In this document: positions 27,036 to 34,452 of the stretch, in pieces | Layout: each line of letters begins with the position of its first letter | Numbering within the stretch: position 1 is the first letter of the stretch | Source of the DNA: Streptomyces sp. NWU339 | GTDB taxonomy: Bacteria > Actinomycetota > Actinomycetes > Streptomycetales > Streptomycetaceae | Direction: 5' to 3' | DNA length: 64,000 bases | Assembly: GCF_003143855.1 (NCBI RefSeq) | Contig: NZ_QFRK01000021.1 | Location: 37,032 to 101,031 of the forward strand | The notes under the pieces: model-generated | Databases searched by the model: none | Seen by the model: only the letters and a program-made list of their open reading frames with translations | What the model was told of the DNA's origin: nothing | Program-made: the position numbers and the translations under genes

Positions 27036-27881
27036 CTACAGCAGCGAGGCCCGAGGGCCGTCCGGCTGCTCCAGCCGCCGCTCCAGCACGGACCGGGCAA
27101 TCCCGGACGCCTCGTCCTCGGAGAGCCTGCGGTAGCCGTCCTCGGTGATCACCGTGACAATCGGGTAGATCCGCCGGGCGACATCGGGACCGCCGGTCGC
27201 CGAGTCGTCGTCCGCCGCGTCGTACAGGGCCTGCACGACCAGTGTGGTCGCCTCGGCCTCGCTCAGGTCGTCCCGGAAGAGCTTCTTCATGGCGCTGCGC
27301 GCGAAGACGGACCCGGAACCGGTGGCGGCGTACCCCTGCTCCTCCGAGCGTCCGCCCGTGACGTCGTAGGAGAAGATCCGCCCCTTCTCCCGGTCCATGT
27401 CGTACCCCGCGAACAGCGGGACCACGGCCAGGCCCTGCATCGCCATCGCGAGGTTGGACCGGATCATGGTCGACAGCCGGTTCGCCTTGCCCTCCAGGGA
27501 CAGCTGCGTCCCCTCGACCTTCTCGAAGTGCTCCAGCTCCAGCTGGAACAGCTTCACCATCTCCACGGCGAGCCCCGCCGTACCGGCGATGCCCACCGCC
27601 GAGTACTCGTCCGCCGGGAACACCTTCTCGATGTCCCGCTGAGCGATGACGTTGCCCATGGTGGCCCGGCGGTCACCGGCGAGCACGACACCACCGGGAA
27701 AGCTCGCGGCCACGATCGTCGTGCCGTGCGGCGCCTCGACCGCTCCCTGGAGCGGCGGCAGCTTCCGCCGGCCCGGCAGCATCTCGGGCTGGTGATCGGA
27801 GAGGAAGTCCATGAAGGAGGAAGACCCTGGCGTCAGGAAAGCGGCCGGCAGCCGCCCGGTGCTAGGAGTGTTGGCTTCCAC
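27036..27881 (-). CDS. prcB: 20S proteasome beta subunit PrcB
   Basis: Catalytic beta subunit of 281 aa. The propeptide is 53 residues; autoprocessing exposes Thr54 in PHG-TTIVAASF, the catalytic nucleophile. The conserved Lys equivalent and GDRRATMGN follow. GTG at 27881 is preceded by GGAGGG. Its first 49 bases overlap the 3' end of the endonuclease VII-like remnant, so the two were once translationally linked. Confidence 0.96.
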   Translation of the reverse strand: MEANTPSTGRLPAAFLTPGSSSFMDFLSDHQPEMLPGRRKLPPLQGAVEAPHGTTIVAASFPGGVVLAGDRRATMGNVIAQRDIEKVFPADEYSAVGIAGTAGLAVEMVKLFQLELEHFEKVEGTQLSLEGKANRLSTMIRSNLAMAMQGLAVVPLFAGYDMDREKGRIFSYDVTGGRSEEQGYAATGSGSVFARSAMKKLFRDDLSEAEATTLVVQALYDAADDDSATGGPDVARRIYPIVTVITEDGYRRLSEDEASGIARSVLERRLEQPDGPRASLL

Positions 27882-28086
27882 GAGGTTCCCTCCAGATAGG
27901 CGGCAGCCCGACGGATGGCGTCGGGATCGTCTCCCAACTTGCCGATGGCCGAATTGCAGTTGATGCACGGTACGCCACGGACCCTACCCGTCTTGCGGCA
28001 GTGATCCACATGTATGGCCGGGGCATTCCGCCACCGGCGAAGGCTGCCCGCGGTGCGGACCGACCGCACCGCGGGCAGCTCTTCAC
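27833..28086 (-). pseudogene. Remnant of endonuclease VII-like (HNH) gene between pup and prcB
   Basis: The frame ending at 27833 encodes a clear endonuclease VII-type core: IHVDHCRKTGRVRGVPCINC followed by NSAIGKLGDDPDAIRRAAAYLEG, with the HxDH and paired Cys residues. Its only in-frame start (GTG at 28069) gives 78 aa with no first zinc-binding CxxC. In another frame, from GTG at 28086, CPRCGRSAPRAAFAGGGMPRP is read, resembling the usual N-terminal zinc ribbon. Joining them needs a frame change near 28020, and the middle of the usual domain is missing. I infer internal deletion plus frameshift. The proposed N-terminal part coincides with a perfect hairpin, so that half may be chance. The core motif itself is convincing. 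Confidence 0.6.
28044..28078 (-). terminator. Hairpin between pup and prcB
   Basis: A perfect 15-bp stem (CTGCCCGCGGTGCGG and complement, loop of 5) lies 70 bp beyond the pup stop. As a terminator or RNA-stability hairpin it would reduce prcBA expression relative to pup, fitting the greater need for Pup. It overlaps the 5' part of the endonuclease VII remnant. Confidence 0.65.
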
Positions 28087-28147
28087 CAGCTACTCCCCCG
28101 TACCCACGACCCTGACCCGCGACCTTCGACTCGAAGGCCGCTCCGGC

Positions 28148-28366
28148 CTACTGGCCGCCCTTCTGCACGAAGGACCGCACGAAGTCCTCGGCATTCTCCT
28201 CGAGCACATCGTCGATCTCGTCGAGTACGGAGTCCACGTCATCGTTCAGTTTTTCCTGGCGCTCCTTGAGGTCCTCGGAGGCCTGCGCGTCCTGCGTCTG
28301 CTCCTCGACCTCCTCCGTGGAGCGTGTGGCCTTCTGCTGCCCGCCGCCGGTGTCCTTCGTTGCCAT
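28148..28366 (-). CDS. pup: Prokaryotic ubiquitin-like protein Pup
   Basis: Protein of 72 aa, largely disordered and acidic, starting MATKDTGGGQQKATR and ending FVQKGGQ. The C-terminal Gln must be deamidated by Dop before PafA can attach it. The coiled region (EDLKERQEKLNDDVDSVLDE) is what ARC grips. ATG at 28366 is the start; the frame extends 13 codons upstream without conservation. dop lies 188 bp upstream in the same direction. Confidence 0.97.
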   Translation of the reverse strand: MATKDTGGGQQKATRSTEEVEEQTQDAQASEDLKERQEKLNDDVDSVLDEIDDVLEENAEDFVRSFVQKGGQ

Positions 28367-28554
28367 AACCCTCACCCCGCTCAGCTCGCCCGACATGGTC
28401 GGCATTGCGCCGATCAGTGTTGATCAGACCCTACAAGCCTGGCCCGACCGTGCCCCCGTACTTGCTCCAACGTACGGGGACCGTCTCGATGATTCCCGGC
28501 TCCGGGGTCTTCCACCCTGCCCGGCCGGCCCCTCCCGGGTTCCCAGATCGTGGT

Positions 28555-30066
28555 TCAGTTCCCGGACAACACCCTGACCAGGTCTTCTGCCGTGCGGCAG
28601 CGGTCCAGGAGCTCCTTGACGTGATTACGCGTTCCGCGAAGCGGTTCCAGGGTTGGGACGCGCTGGAGCGAGTCCCGGCCCGGCAGATCGAAGATCACCG
28701 AGTCCCAGGAAGCCGCCGCCACATCGTCCGCGTACTGCTCCAGGCAGCGTCCGCGGAAGTAGGCGCGGGTGTCCTCCGGCGGCTTCGTGCGGGCCCGCTC
28801 GATGTCCCTCTCGTCCAGCAGCCGCTTCATGCGGCCGCGGGCGGCCAGGCGGTTGTAGAGCCCCTTGTCGGGGCGTACGTCGGCGTACTGGAGGTCGACG
28901 AGGTGCAGTCGGGCGGCGTCCCAGTCCAGGTCGTCCCTGCGCCGGTAGCCCTCCATGAGTTCCCGCTTGGCGACCCAGTCCAGCTCGCCGGCCAGGCTCA
29001 TGGGGTCGTTCTCCAGACGGTTGAGGGTGTCCTCCCAGCGGGCCAGGACGTCCTTGGTCTGGTCGTCGGCGTCGGCCCCGTACCGTTCTTCGACGTATTT
29101 GCGGGAGAGCTCGTAGTACTCCATCTGGAGCTGGACGGCGGTGAGTGTGCGACCGCTGCGGAGGGTGACGAGCCGTTTCAGGCTCGGGTCGTGCGAGACC
29201 TGGTGCAGCGTCCGTACGGGCTGGTCGACCGCGAGGTCCACGGCGACGAAGCCGTCCTCGATCATCGACAGGACGAGCGCGGTCGTGCCGAGCTTCAGGT
29301 AGGTGGAGATCTCGGACAGGTTCGCGTCGCCGATGATCACGTGGAGCCGGCGGTGTTTCTCGGCGTCGGCGTGCGGTTCGTCGCGGGTGTTGATGATGGG
29401 GCGCTTCAGCGTGGTCTCGAGGCCGACCTCGACCTCGAAGTAGTCCGCGCGCTGGCTGAGCTGGAAGCCGTGCTCGTGACCGTCCTGGCCGATGCCGACG
29501 CGGCCCGCGCCGGCGAAGACCTGGCGGGAGACGAAGAACGGGGTGAGGTGGCGGACGATGTCCGAGAACGGGGTCTCCCGCCTCATCAGGTAGTTCTCGT
29601 GGGTGCCGTAGGAGGCGCCCTTGTTGTCGGTGTTGTTCTTGTACAGGTGGATGGGCTGGGCGCCGGGAAGCGCCGCCGCCCGCTCCGCGGCCTCGGCCAT
29701 GATGCGTTCGCCGGCCTTGTCCCAGAGGACGGCGTCACGGGGGTTGGTGACCTCCGGGGCGCTGTATTCGGGGTGCGCGTGGTCGACGTAGAGTCGCGCG
29801 CCGTTGGTGAGAATGACATTGGCGAGGCCGATGTCCTCGTCGGTGAGCTGGCTGGCGTCGGCGGCCTCTCGTGCGAGGTCGAAGCCTCGCGCGTCGCGCA
29901 GCGGGTTCTCCTCCTCGAAGTCCCAGCGGGCCCGGCGGGCCCGGTGCATCGCCGCCGCGTAGGCGTTCACGATCTGGGACGAGGTGAGCATGGCATTGGC
30001 GTTGGGGTGGCCGGGGACGGAGATCCCGTACTCCGTCTCGATGCCCATTACTCGCCGTACAGTCAT
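28555..30066 (-). CDS. dop: Pup deamidase/depupylase Dop
   Basis: Enzyme of 503 aa that converts Pup C-terminal Gln to Glu and also removes Pup from substrates. The start MTVRRVMGIETEYGISVPG and the extended loop (AMHRARRARWDFEEENPLRD) mark Dop rather than PafA. Shared motifs are LYVDHAHPEYSAPE, YKNNTDNKGASYGTHENYL and INTRDEPHADAEKHRRLHVI. ATG at 30066 follows AGGAGGG. It lies between arc and pup as in other actinobacteria. Confidence 0.96.
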   Translation of the reverse strand: MTVRRVMGIETEYGISVPGHPNANAMLTSSQIVNAYAAAMHRARRARWDFEEENPLRDARGFDLAREAADASQLTDEDIGLANVILTNGARLYVDHAHPEYSAPEVTNPRDAVLWDKAGERIMAEAAERAAALPGAQPIHLYKNNTDNKGASYGTHENYLMRRETPFSDIVRHLTPFFVSRQVFAGAGRVGIGQDGHEHGFQLSQRADYFEVEVGLETTLKRPIINTRDEPHADAEKHRRLHVIIGDANLSEISTYLKLGTTALVLSMIEDGFVAVDLAVDQPVRTLHQVSHDPSLKRLVTLRSGRTLTAVQLQMEYYELSRKYVEERYGADADDQTKDVLARWEDTLNRLENDPMSLAGELDWVAKRELMEGYRRRDDLDWDAARLHLVDLQYADVRPDKGLYNRLAARGRMKRLLDERDIERARTKPPEDTRAYFRGRCLEQYADDVAAASWDSVIFDLPGRDSLQRVPTLEPLRGTRNHVKELLDRCRTAEDLVRVLSGN

Positions 30067-30247
30067 GCGGCCCTCCTTGCCCGGCGGCGTCCCCGGTCGG
30101 GGGCGCTGCTCAAGTACCGCTGGCGCTCCGTGCGTGTGCGGTGCCCGTCCCCGCACTGCGCGACTCGGCGGTACCGAAGAGCCTAGAACGCCTTTGCGCT
30201 GGTGGGGAGATCATTTGCGTCTTTGCCGTGTTCCCGGTCGTGTGCCG

Positions 30248-30301
30248 AAAAGCAGTCGGCTGCGGGTACCCGTCGAGGGCACCCGCAGCCGCCCTGCTTT
30301 T
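30248..30301. terminator. Terminator overlapping the arc stop codon
   Basis: A long hairpin with outer arms AAAAGCAG/CTGCTTTT and inner arms CGGCTGCGGGT/ACCCGCAGCCG, ending in T runs on both strands. It begins at the arc TAA and is the most classical rho-independent terminator in the window; it separates arc from dop. Confidence 0.88.
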
Positions 30302-32067
30302 TACAGGTATTGACCGGTGTTTGCCACCGTGTCGATGGAGCGTCCCGTGTCCGCGCCCTGCTTTCCGGTGATGAGGGTGCGGATGTAAACAATCCGCTCA
30401 CCCTTCTTACCGGAGATTCGGGCCCAGTCGTCCGGGTTGGTGGTGTTGGGCAGGTCCTCGTTCTCCTTGAACTCGTCCACACACGCCTGGAGCAGGTGGG
30501 AGACGCGGAGACCCTTCTGGCTCTTCTCGAGGAAGTCCTTGATCGCCATCTTCTTGGCGCGGCCGACGATGTTCTCGATCATGGCGCCGGAGTTGAAGTC
30601 CTTGAAGTAGAGGACTTCCTTGTCTCCGTTGGCGTACGTGACTTCCAGGAAGCGGTTTTCCTCGCTTTCGGCGTACATCTGTTCCACGGCGGTCTGGATC
30701 ATGCTCTGGACCGTCATGCCCCTGTCGCCGCCGTGCTCGGCGATGTCCTCGCCGTGCAGCGGGAGGCGCTGGGTGAGGTACTTGCCGAAGATGTCCTTGG
30801 CCGCCTCGGCGTCCGGACGTTCGATCTTGATCTTCACATCGAGCCGGCCGGGCCGCAGGATGGCGGGGTCGATCATGTCCTCACGGTTGGAGGCACCGAT
30901 CACGACCACGTTCTGCAGGCCCTCCACGCCGTCGATCTCGGCGAGGAGCTGCGGGACGATGGTGTTCTCCACGTCGGAGCTGACGCCGGAGCCGCGGGTG
31001 CGGAAGAGGGATTCCATCTCGTCGAAGAAGACGATGACGGGAGTGCCCTCGCTGGCCTTCTCGCGGGCCCGCTGGAAGACCAGGCGGATCTGCCGCTCGG
31101 TCTCGCCGACGTACTTGTTCAGCAGCTCGGGGCCCTTGATGTTGAGGAAGAAGCTCTTGCCCGCGGCCTGGCCGGTGACCTCGGCGACCTTCTTGGCCAG
31201 CGAGTTGGCGACGGCCTTGGCGATGAGCGTCTTGCCGCATCCGGGAGGCCCGTAGAGCAGTACGCCCTTGGGCGGGCGCAGTTCGTGCTCCCTGAACAGG
31301 TCCGGATAGAGGTAGGGCAGCTCGACGGCGTCGCGGATGGCTTCGATCTGGTTGCCGAGGCCACCGATCTGCTCGTAGCCGATGTCGGGGACTTCTTCGA
31401 GGACGAGCTCCTCGACCTCGCTCTTCGGGACGATCTCGTAGACGTACCCGGAGCGGGGTTCGAGCAGGAGGGCGTCACCGGGGCGGATGGTGATGCCCAG
31501 CAGGGGTTCGGCGAGCCGGACCACCCGCTCCTCGTCGGTGTGCCCGAGGACGAGGGCTCGTTCCCCGTCCTCGAGGATCTCCTTGAGGGTGACGATGTCA
31601 CCGACGCGCTCGAACTCCATGGCCTCGACCACGTTGAGCGCTTCGTTGAGCATCACTTCCTGGCCGCGCCGGAGCTCGTCGAGGTCGACGCTCGGGCTGA
31701 CGTTCACCCGGAGCTTTCTGCCGCCGGTGAAGATGTCGGCGGTGCCGTCCTCGTTCGCCAGGAGGAAAACTCCGAAGCCGGCCGGTGGCTGGGCCAGCCG
31801 GTCCACTTCCTCCTTGAGGGCCACGATCTGGTCGCGGGCCTCGCGGAGCGTGCCCGCGAGTCGTTCGTTCTGGGCGGACACGCCGGCCAGGTTGGTCTGC
31901 AGCTCGACGATCCGCTCTTCGAGAATCCTCGTGTGTCGCGGAGAGTCGGCGAGCTTGCGGCGCAGGACGGCGATCTCCTGCTCAAGGTAGGCGATCTGCC
32001 CGGCCGGGTCGTCGGACCCGCGTCCCGGGCGGATGCCGCGGTTCATGTCGTCGTCGTGGGCTGCCAC
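30301..32067 (-). CDS. arc: Proteasome-associated AAA ATPase ARC (Mpa)
   Basis: Hexameric unfoldase of 588 aa that binds pupylated proteins and feeds them to the proteasome. Domains: N-terminal coiled coil (QIAYLEQEIAVLRRKLAD), tandem OB folds (about 95-240) and one AAA domain with Walker A GPPGCGKT (273-280), Walker B VIVFFDEME and arginine-finger region. The C-terminal GQYL is the proteasome-docking tail. GTG at 32067 follows GGAGG and gives VAAHDDDMNR. It is divergent from the ferredoxin gene. Confidence 0.96.
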   Translation of the reverse strand: MAAHDDDMNRGIRPGRGSDDPAGQIAYLEQEIAVLRRKLADSPRHTRILEERIVELQTNLAGVSAQNERLAGTLREARDQIVALKEEVDRLAQPPAGFGVFLLANEDGTADIFTGGRKLRVNVSPSVDLDELRRGQEVMLNEALNVVEAMEFERVGDIVTLKEILEDGERALVLGHTDEERVVRLAEPLLGITIRPGDALLLEPRSGYVYEIVPKSEVEELVLEEVPDIGYEQIGGLGNQIEAIRDAVELPYLYPDLFREHELRPPKGVLLYGPPGCGKTLIAKAVANSLAKKVAEVTGQAAGKSFFLNIKGPELLNKYVGETERQIRLVFQRAREKASEGTPVIVFFDEMESLFRTRGSGVSSDVENTIVPQLLAEIDGVEGLQNVVVIGASNREDMIDPAILRPGRLDVKIKIERPDAEAAKDIFGKYLTQRLPLHGEDIAEHGGDRGMTVQSMIQTAVEQMYAESEENRFLEVTYANGDKEVLYFKDFNSGAMIENIVGRAKKMAIKDFLEKSQKGLRVSHLLQACVDEFKENEDLPNTTNPDDWARISGKKGERIVYIRTLITGKQGADTGRSIDTVANTGQYL

Positions 32068-32312
32068 GGTCCTCACCTCCTCCAAGGGGAGCTGGACGCT
32101 TCCAGACCCTACCTGGGCGGGTGTCGATTGAAACCCCTAGATCACAAAGACTGTCGAGGTGTGTCCGATCTTCACCCTTGCGCTCTCCCTCACGCCAGGG
32201 GAATACCCATCGAGGGTGACGGGAACCCCGGCGGAGGTAGGGTCGATGTGTTCAACACCCGTCGGAGCTGGCCGGATTCCCGTTCGGCCCGACGCGGGAG
32301 ACGGCAGGGGAG

Positions 32313-32618
32313 ATGAGCGTGCAGCAGGAGGCCGGAGTCGACGCCGAGGCCCTGGAGGTCTGGATCGACCAGGACCTGTGTACCGGTGACGGCATCTGCG
32401 CGCAGTACGCGCCCGAGGTGTTCGAGCTGGACATCGACGGTCTGGCTTATGTGAAGGGCCCGGACGACGAGTTGTTGCAGGCCGAGGGGGCGACGGCGCG
32501 GGTGCCGCTGCCGGTCCTCACGGATGTGGTCGATTCGGCGAAGGAGTGTCCGGGCGAGTGCATTCACGTGCGGCGCGTGGCCGACGGCGTGGAGGTGTAC
32601 GGCCCGGACGCCGGGTGA
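32313..32618 (+). CDS. Ferredoxin, 3Fe-4S-type
   Basis: Acidic electron-transfer protein of 101 aa. The iron-sulphur ligand region is CTGDGIC (residues 23-29) plus ECPGECIHV near residue 82; the motif spacing fits single-cluster actinobacterial ferredoxins, with an extra Cys where many have Ala (CPxxAI). Such ferredoxins pass electrons to P450s or other oxidoreductases. No P450 is adjacent; the nearest is over 23 kb away. ATG at 32313 follows GGGGAG. Confidence 0.85.
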   Translation: MSVQQEAGVDAEALEVWIDQDLCTGDGICAQYAPEVFELDIDGLAYVKGPDDELLQAEGATARVPLPVLTDVVDSAKECPGECIHVRRVADGVEVYGPDAG

Positions 32619-32688
32619 CCGGTTTGACGCCTTCCGTCACCACTGTCCGACTTCTCGCATGTTCGCTCTCGGCTCACGCGCGCGTGGT

Positions 32689-33276
32689 TCACATGCTCCG
32701 GGCGTCGGAGGGCGTGGAGCGGACGAACGCGCCGTTGTCCCAGTGCCACTTCAGGCTCTCGCGCACGTCGGGGCAGCAACTGGGTATGTCGGAGGACGAG
32801 TAGCCGAGGAGTGCCGCGGTGATCTCGCCGTCGCGCACGGCGAAGTCGTCGACGTTGGTGCGGTCCTTGGGGTCGACGAGGGTGGCCACCACGCGTGGTG
32901 TGCCGGCTCCGGCGGTCCCGGTCAGGACGTACATGCCGTCGGGCGGGGTGCCCATGGGTGCGTCGCAGTGGACGACCGCCACGGTCTCGGGCCGTCCGTC
33001 GCCGTCGAGGTCGCCGACCGCCTCCTTCTTGACCACGGCCTGCACCGGACCGCACTCGATCGGGAACTCGACGTCCGCGGGGTCCGGCGGGGCCACGTGC
33101 GCCGGGGCACTCCTGGTCTGCGGGGTCCGCGGGTCGGGTGTCTGGGCCGCGGTCGCGGCTGGGGACTGCAGCAGGCCGGAGAGCGCCACGACTCCGGCGA
33201 CGGCCGTGGCGGTGGCGACCCAGTGGATCGGGCGGGTGTGCGTGTGGGCGAGTTCCGGGACGGCGGATGACTGCAC
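32689..33276 (-). CDS. Secreted protein with calcium-binding-like repeat, unknown function
   Basis: Protein of about 195 aa with an N-terminal export signal (hydrophobic stretch WVATATAVAGVVALSGLL, then a probable cleavage at SPAATAA-Q). The mature part has a Pro-rich spacer and an FG-GAP/EF-like element VGDLDGDGRPETVAVVHC. Four Cys residues suggest disulphides. GTG at 33276 follows GGAG. The function is unknown. It converges with the ferredoxin gene. Confidence 0.75.
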   Translation of the reverse strand: MQSSAVPELAHTHTRPIHWVATATAVAGVVALSGLLQSPAATAAQTPDPRTPQTRSAPAHVAPPDPADVEFPIECGPVQAVVKKEAVGDLDGDGRPETVAVVHCDAPMGTPPDGMYVLTGTAGAGTPRVVATLVDPKDRTNVDDFAVRDGEITAALLGYSSSDIPSCCPDVRESLKWHWDNGAFVRSTPSDARSM

Positions 33277-33414
33277 GAGGAGTGTCTCCTGTGAGGGCTG
33301 TGCCGGTGGGGGTGGCCAGCATCGTGCCACACGTCACAGTGCGGGGGAACGCCGGGGTGTGCGGTTCCGGTGCGGGGCCCGGGAGGACGCCGGCCGCCGT
33401 CGCGTCAACATGAG

Positions 33415-33464
33415 GGCGCCGTGGCGCAGTTCCCGGTGCGGTCCGGGAACTGCGCCACGGCGCC
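33415..33464 (-). terminator. Strong terminator hairpin after trmI
   Basis: A perfect 22-bp stem with a 6-base loop lies 29 bp beyond the trmI stop. It is one of the longest perfect stems in the window. Confidence 0.85.
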
Positions 33465-33492
33465 GGTGCGTTGGTGTGGTGGCTGGGACGGG

Positions 33493-34395
33493 TCAGCGGG
33501 CGGTGCCCGCGTCGGCGTTGGGTCCCGAGTAGTCCTCGCCGTAGGCGCCCTTGGCGGGGCGGCGTCGGCGCATGGGGGGCTCGACCCCGTCGGCGAGGCG
33601 GCGGGCGGTGAGCAGGAAGCCGGTGTGGCCGATCATCCGGTGGTCCGGGCGGACGGCCAGTCCTTCGATGTGCCAGTTGCGGATCATGGATTCCCAGGCG
33701 GTCGGCTCGTTGAAGGAGCCGATCTCGCGGATGGACTCGACGGTCCGGGCGAGCTGGGTGGTGGTCGCGACGTAGCAGCAGAGGATGCCGCCGGGGACGA
33801 GCGCCTTGGAGACGGCCTCCAGGCACTCCCAGGGGGCGAGCATGTCGAGGACGACGCGGTCGACGTCGGTGTCGGACAGATTGTCCTGGAGGTCGCCGAC
33901 GGTGAGCTGCCAGGCTGGGTGCGGGCCGCCGAAGTAGCGCTCCACGTTGGCCTGGGCGATCTCGGCGAAATCCTCGCGACGTTCGTAGCTGTGCAGCATG
34001 CCCTGGTCGCCGATGGCGCGCAGCAGGAAGCTGCTGAGCGAGCCGGAGCCCACGCCTGCCTCCACGACGCGGGCGCCGGGGAAGATGTCGGCGAAGGCGA
34101 GGATCTGCCCCGCGTCCTTGGGGTAGACGACGGCTGCCCCGCGGGGCATGGACAGGACGTAGTCGGGGAGCAGGGGGCGCAGCGCGAGGTAGGCGACGTT
34201 CCCGGTGGTGCGGACAACGCTGCCCTCGGGTGCGCCGATCAGTTCGTCGTGGGGGAAGGAACCCTTGTGGGTGTGGAAGTTCTTCCCGGCCTCGAGCGTG
34301 AACGTGTAGTGGCGGCCCTTGGGGTCGGTCAGCTGTACCTGGTCCCCGACCTTGAAGGGCCCACGGCGGCGGGCGGCACCGGTCGGTTCGGACAT
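33493..34395 (-). CDS. trmI: tRNA (adenine-58-N1)-methyltransferase TrmI
   Basis: SAM-dependent enzyme of 300 aa that methylates A58 in the T-loop of tRNAs. The N-terminal beta domain is typical (LTDPKGRHYTFTLEAGKNFH), the SAM motif is VVEAGVGSGSLSSFLL, and the catalytic-pocket region is DRVVLDMLAPWECL. ATG at 34395. Its location next to the proteasome ATPase region is conserved with mycobacteria. Confidence 0.94.
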   Translation of the reverse strand: MSEPTGAARRRGPFKVGDQVQLTDPKGRHYTFTLEAGKNFHTHKGSFPHDELIGAPEGSVVRTTGNVAYLALRPLLPDYVLSMPRGAAVVYPKDAGQILAFADIFPGARVVEAGVGSGSLSSFLLRAIGDQGMLHSYERREDFAEIAQANVERYFGGPHPAWQLTVGDLQDNLSDTDVDRVVLDMLAPWECLEAVSKALVPGGILCCYVATTTQLARTVESIREIGSFNEPTAWESMIRNWHIEGLAVRPDHRMIGHTGFLLTARRLADGVEPPMRRRRPAKGAYGEDYSGPNADAGTAR

Positions 34396-34452
34396 GTGAC
34401 CAGCCTACCGGTCCCGACGTGGGCCACTGACCACTCGAGGGCGGGGCGGATG

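Noticed and set aside
28030..28086. Independent zinc-ribbon gene starting at 28086
   Set aside because: The CPRCG reading coincides with a perfect palindrome and the frame then loses any family likeness; treated as part of the remnant with caution.
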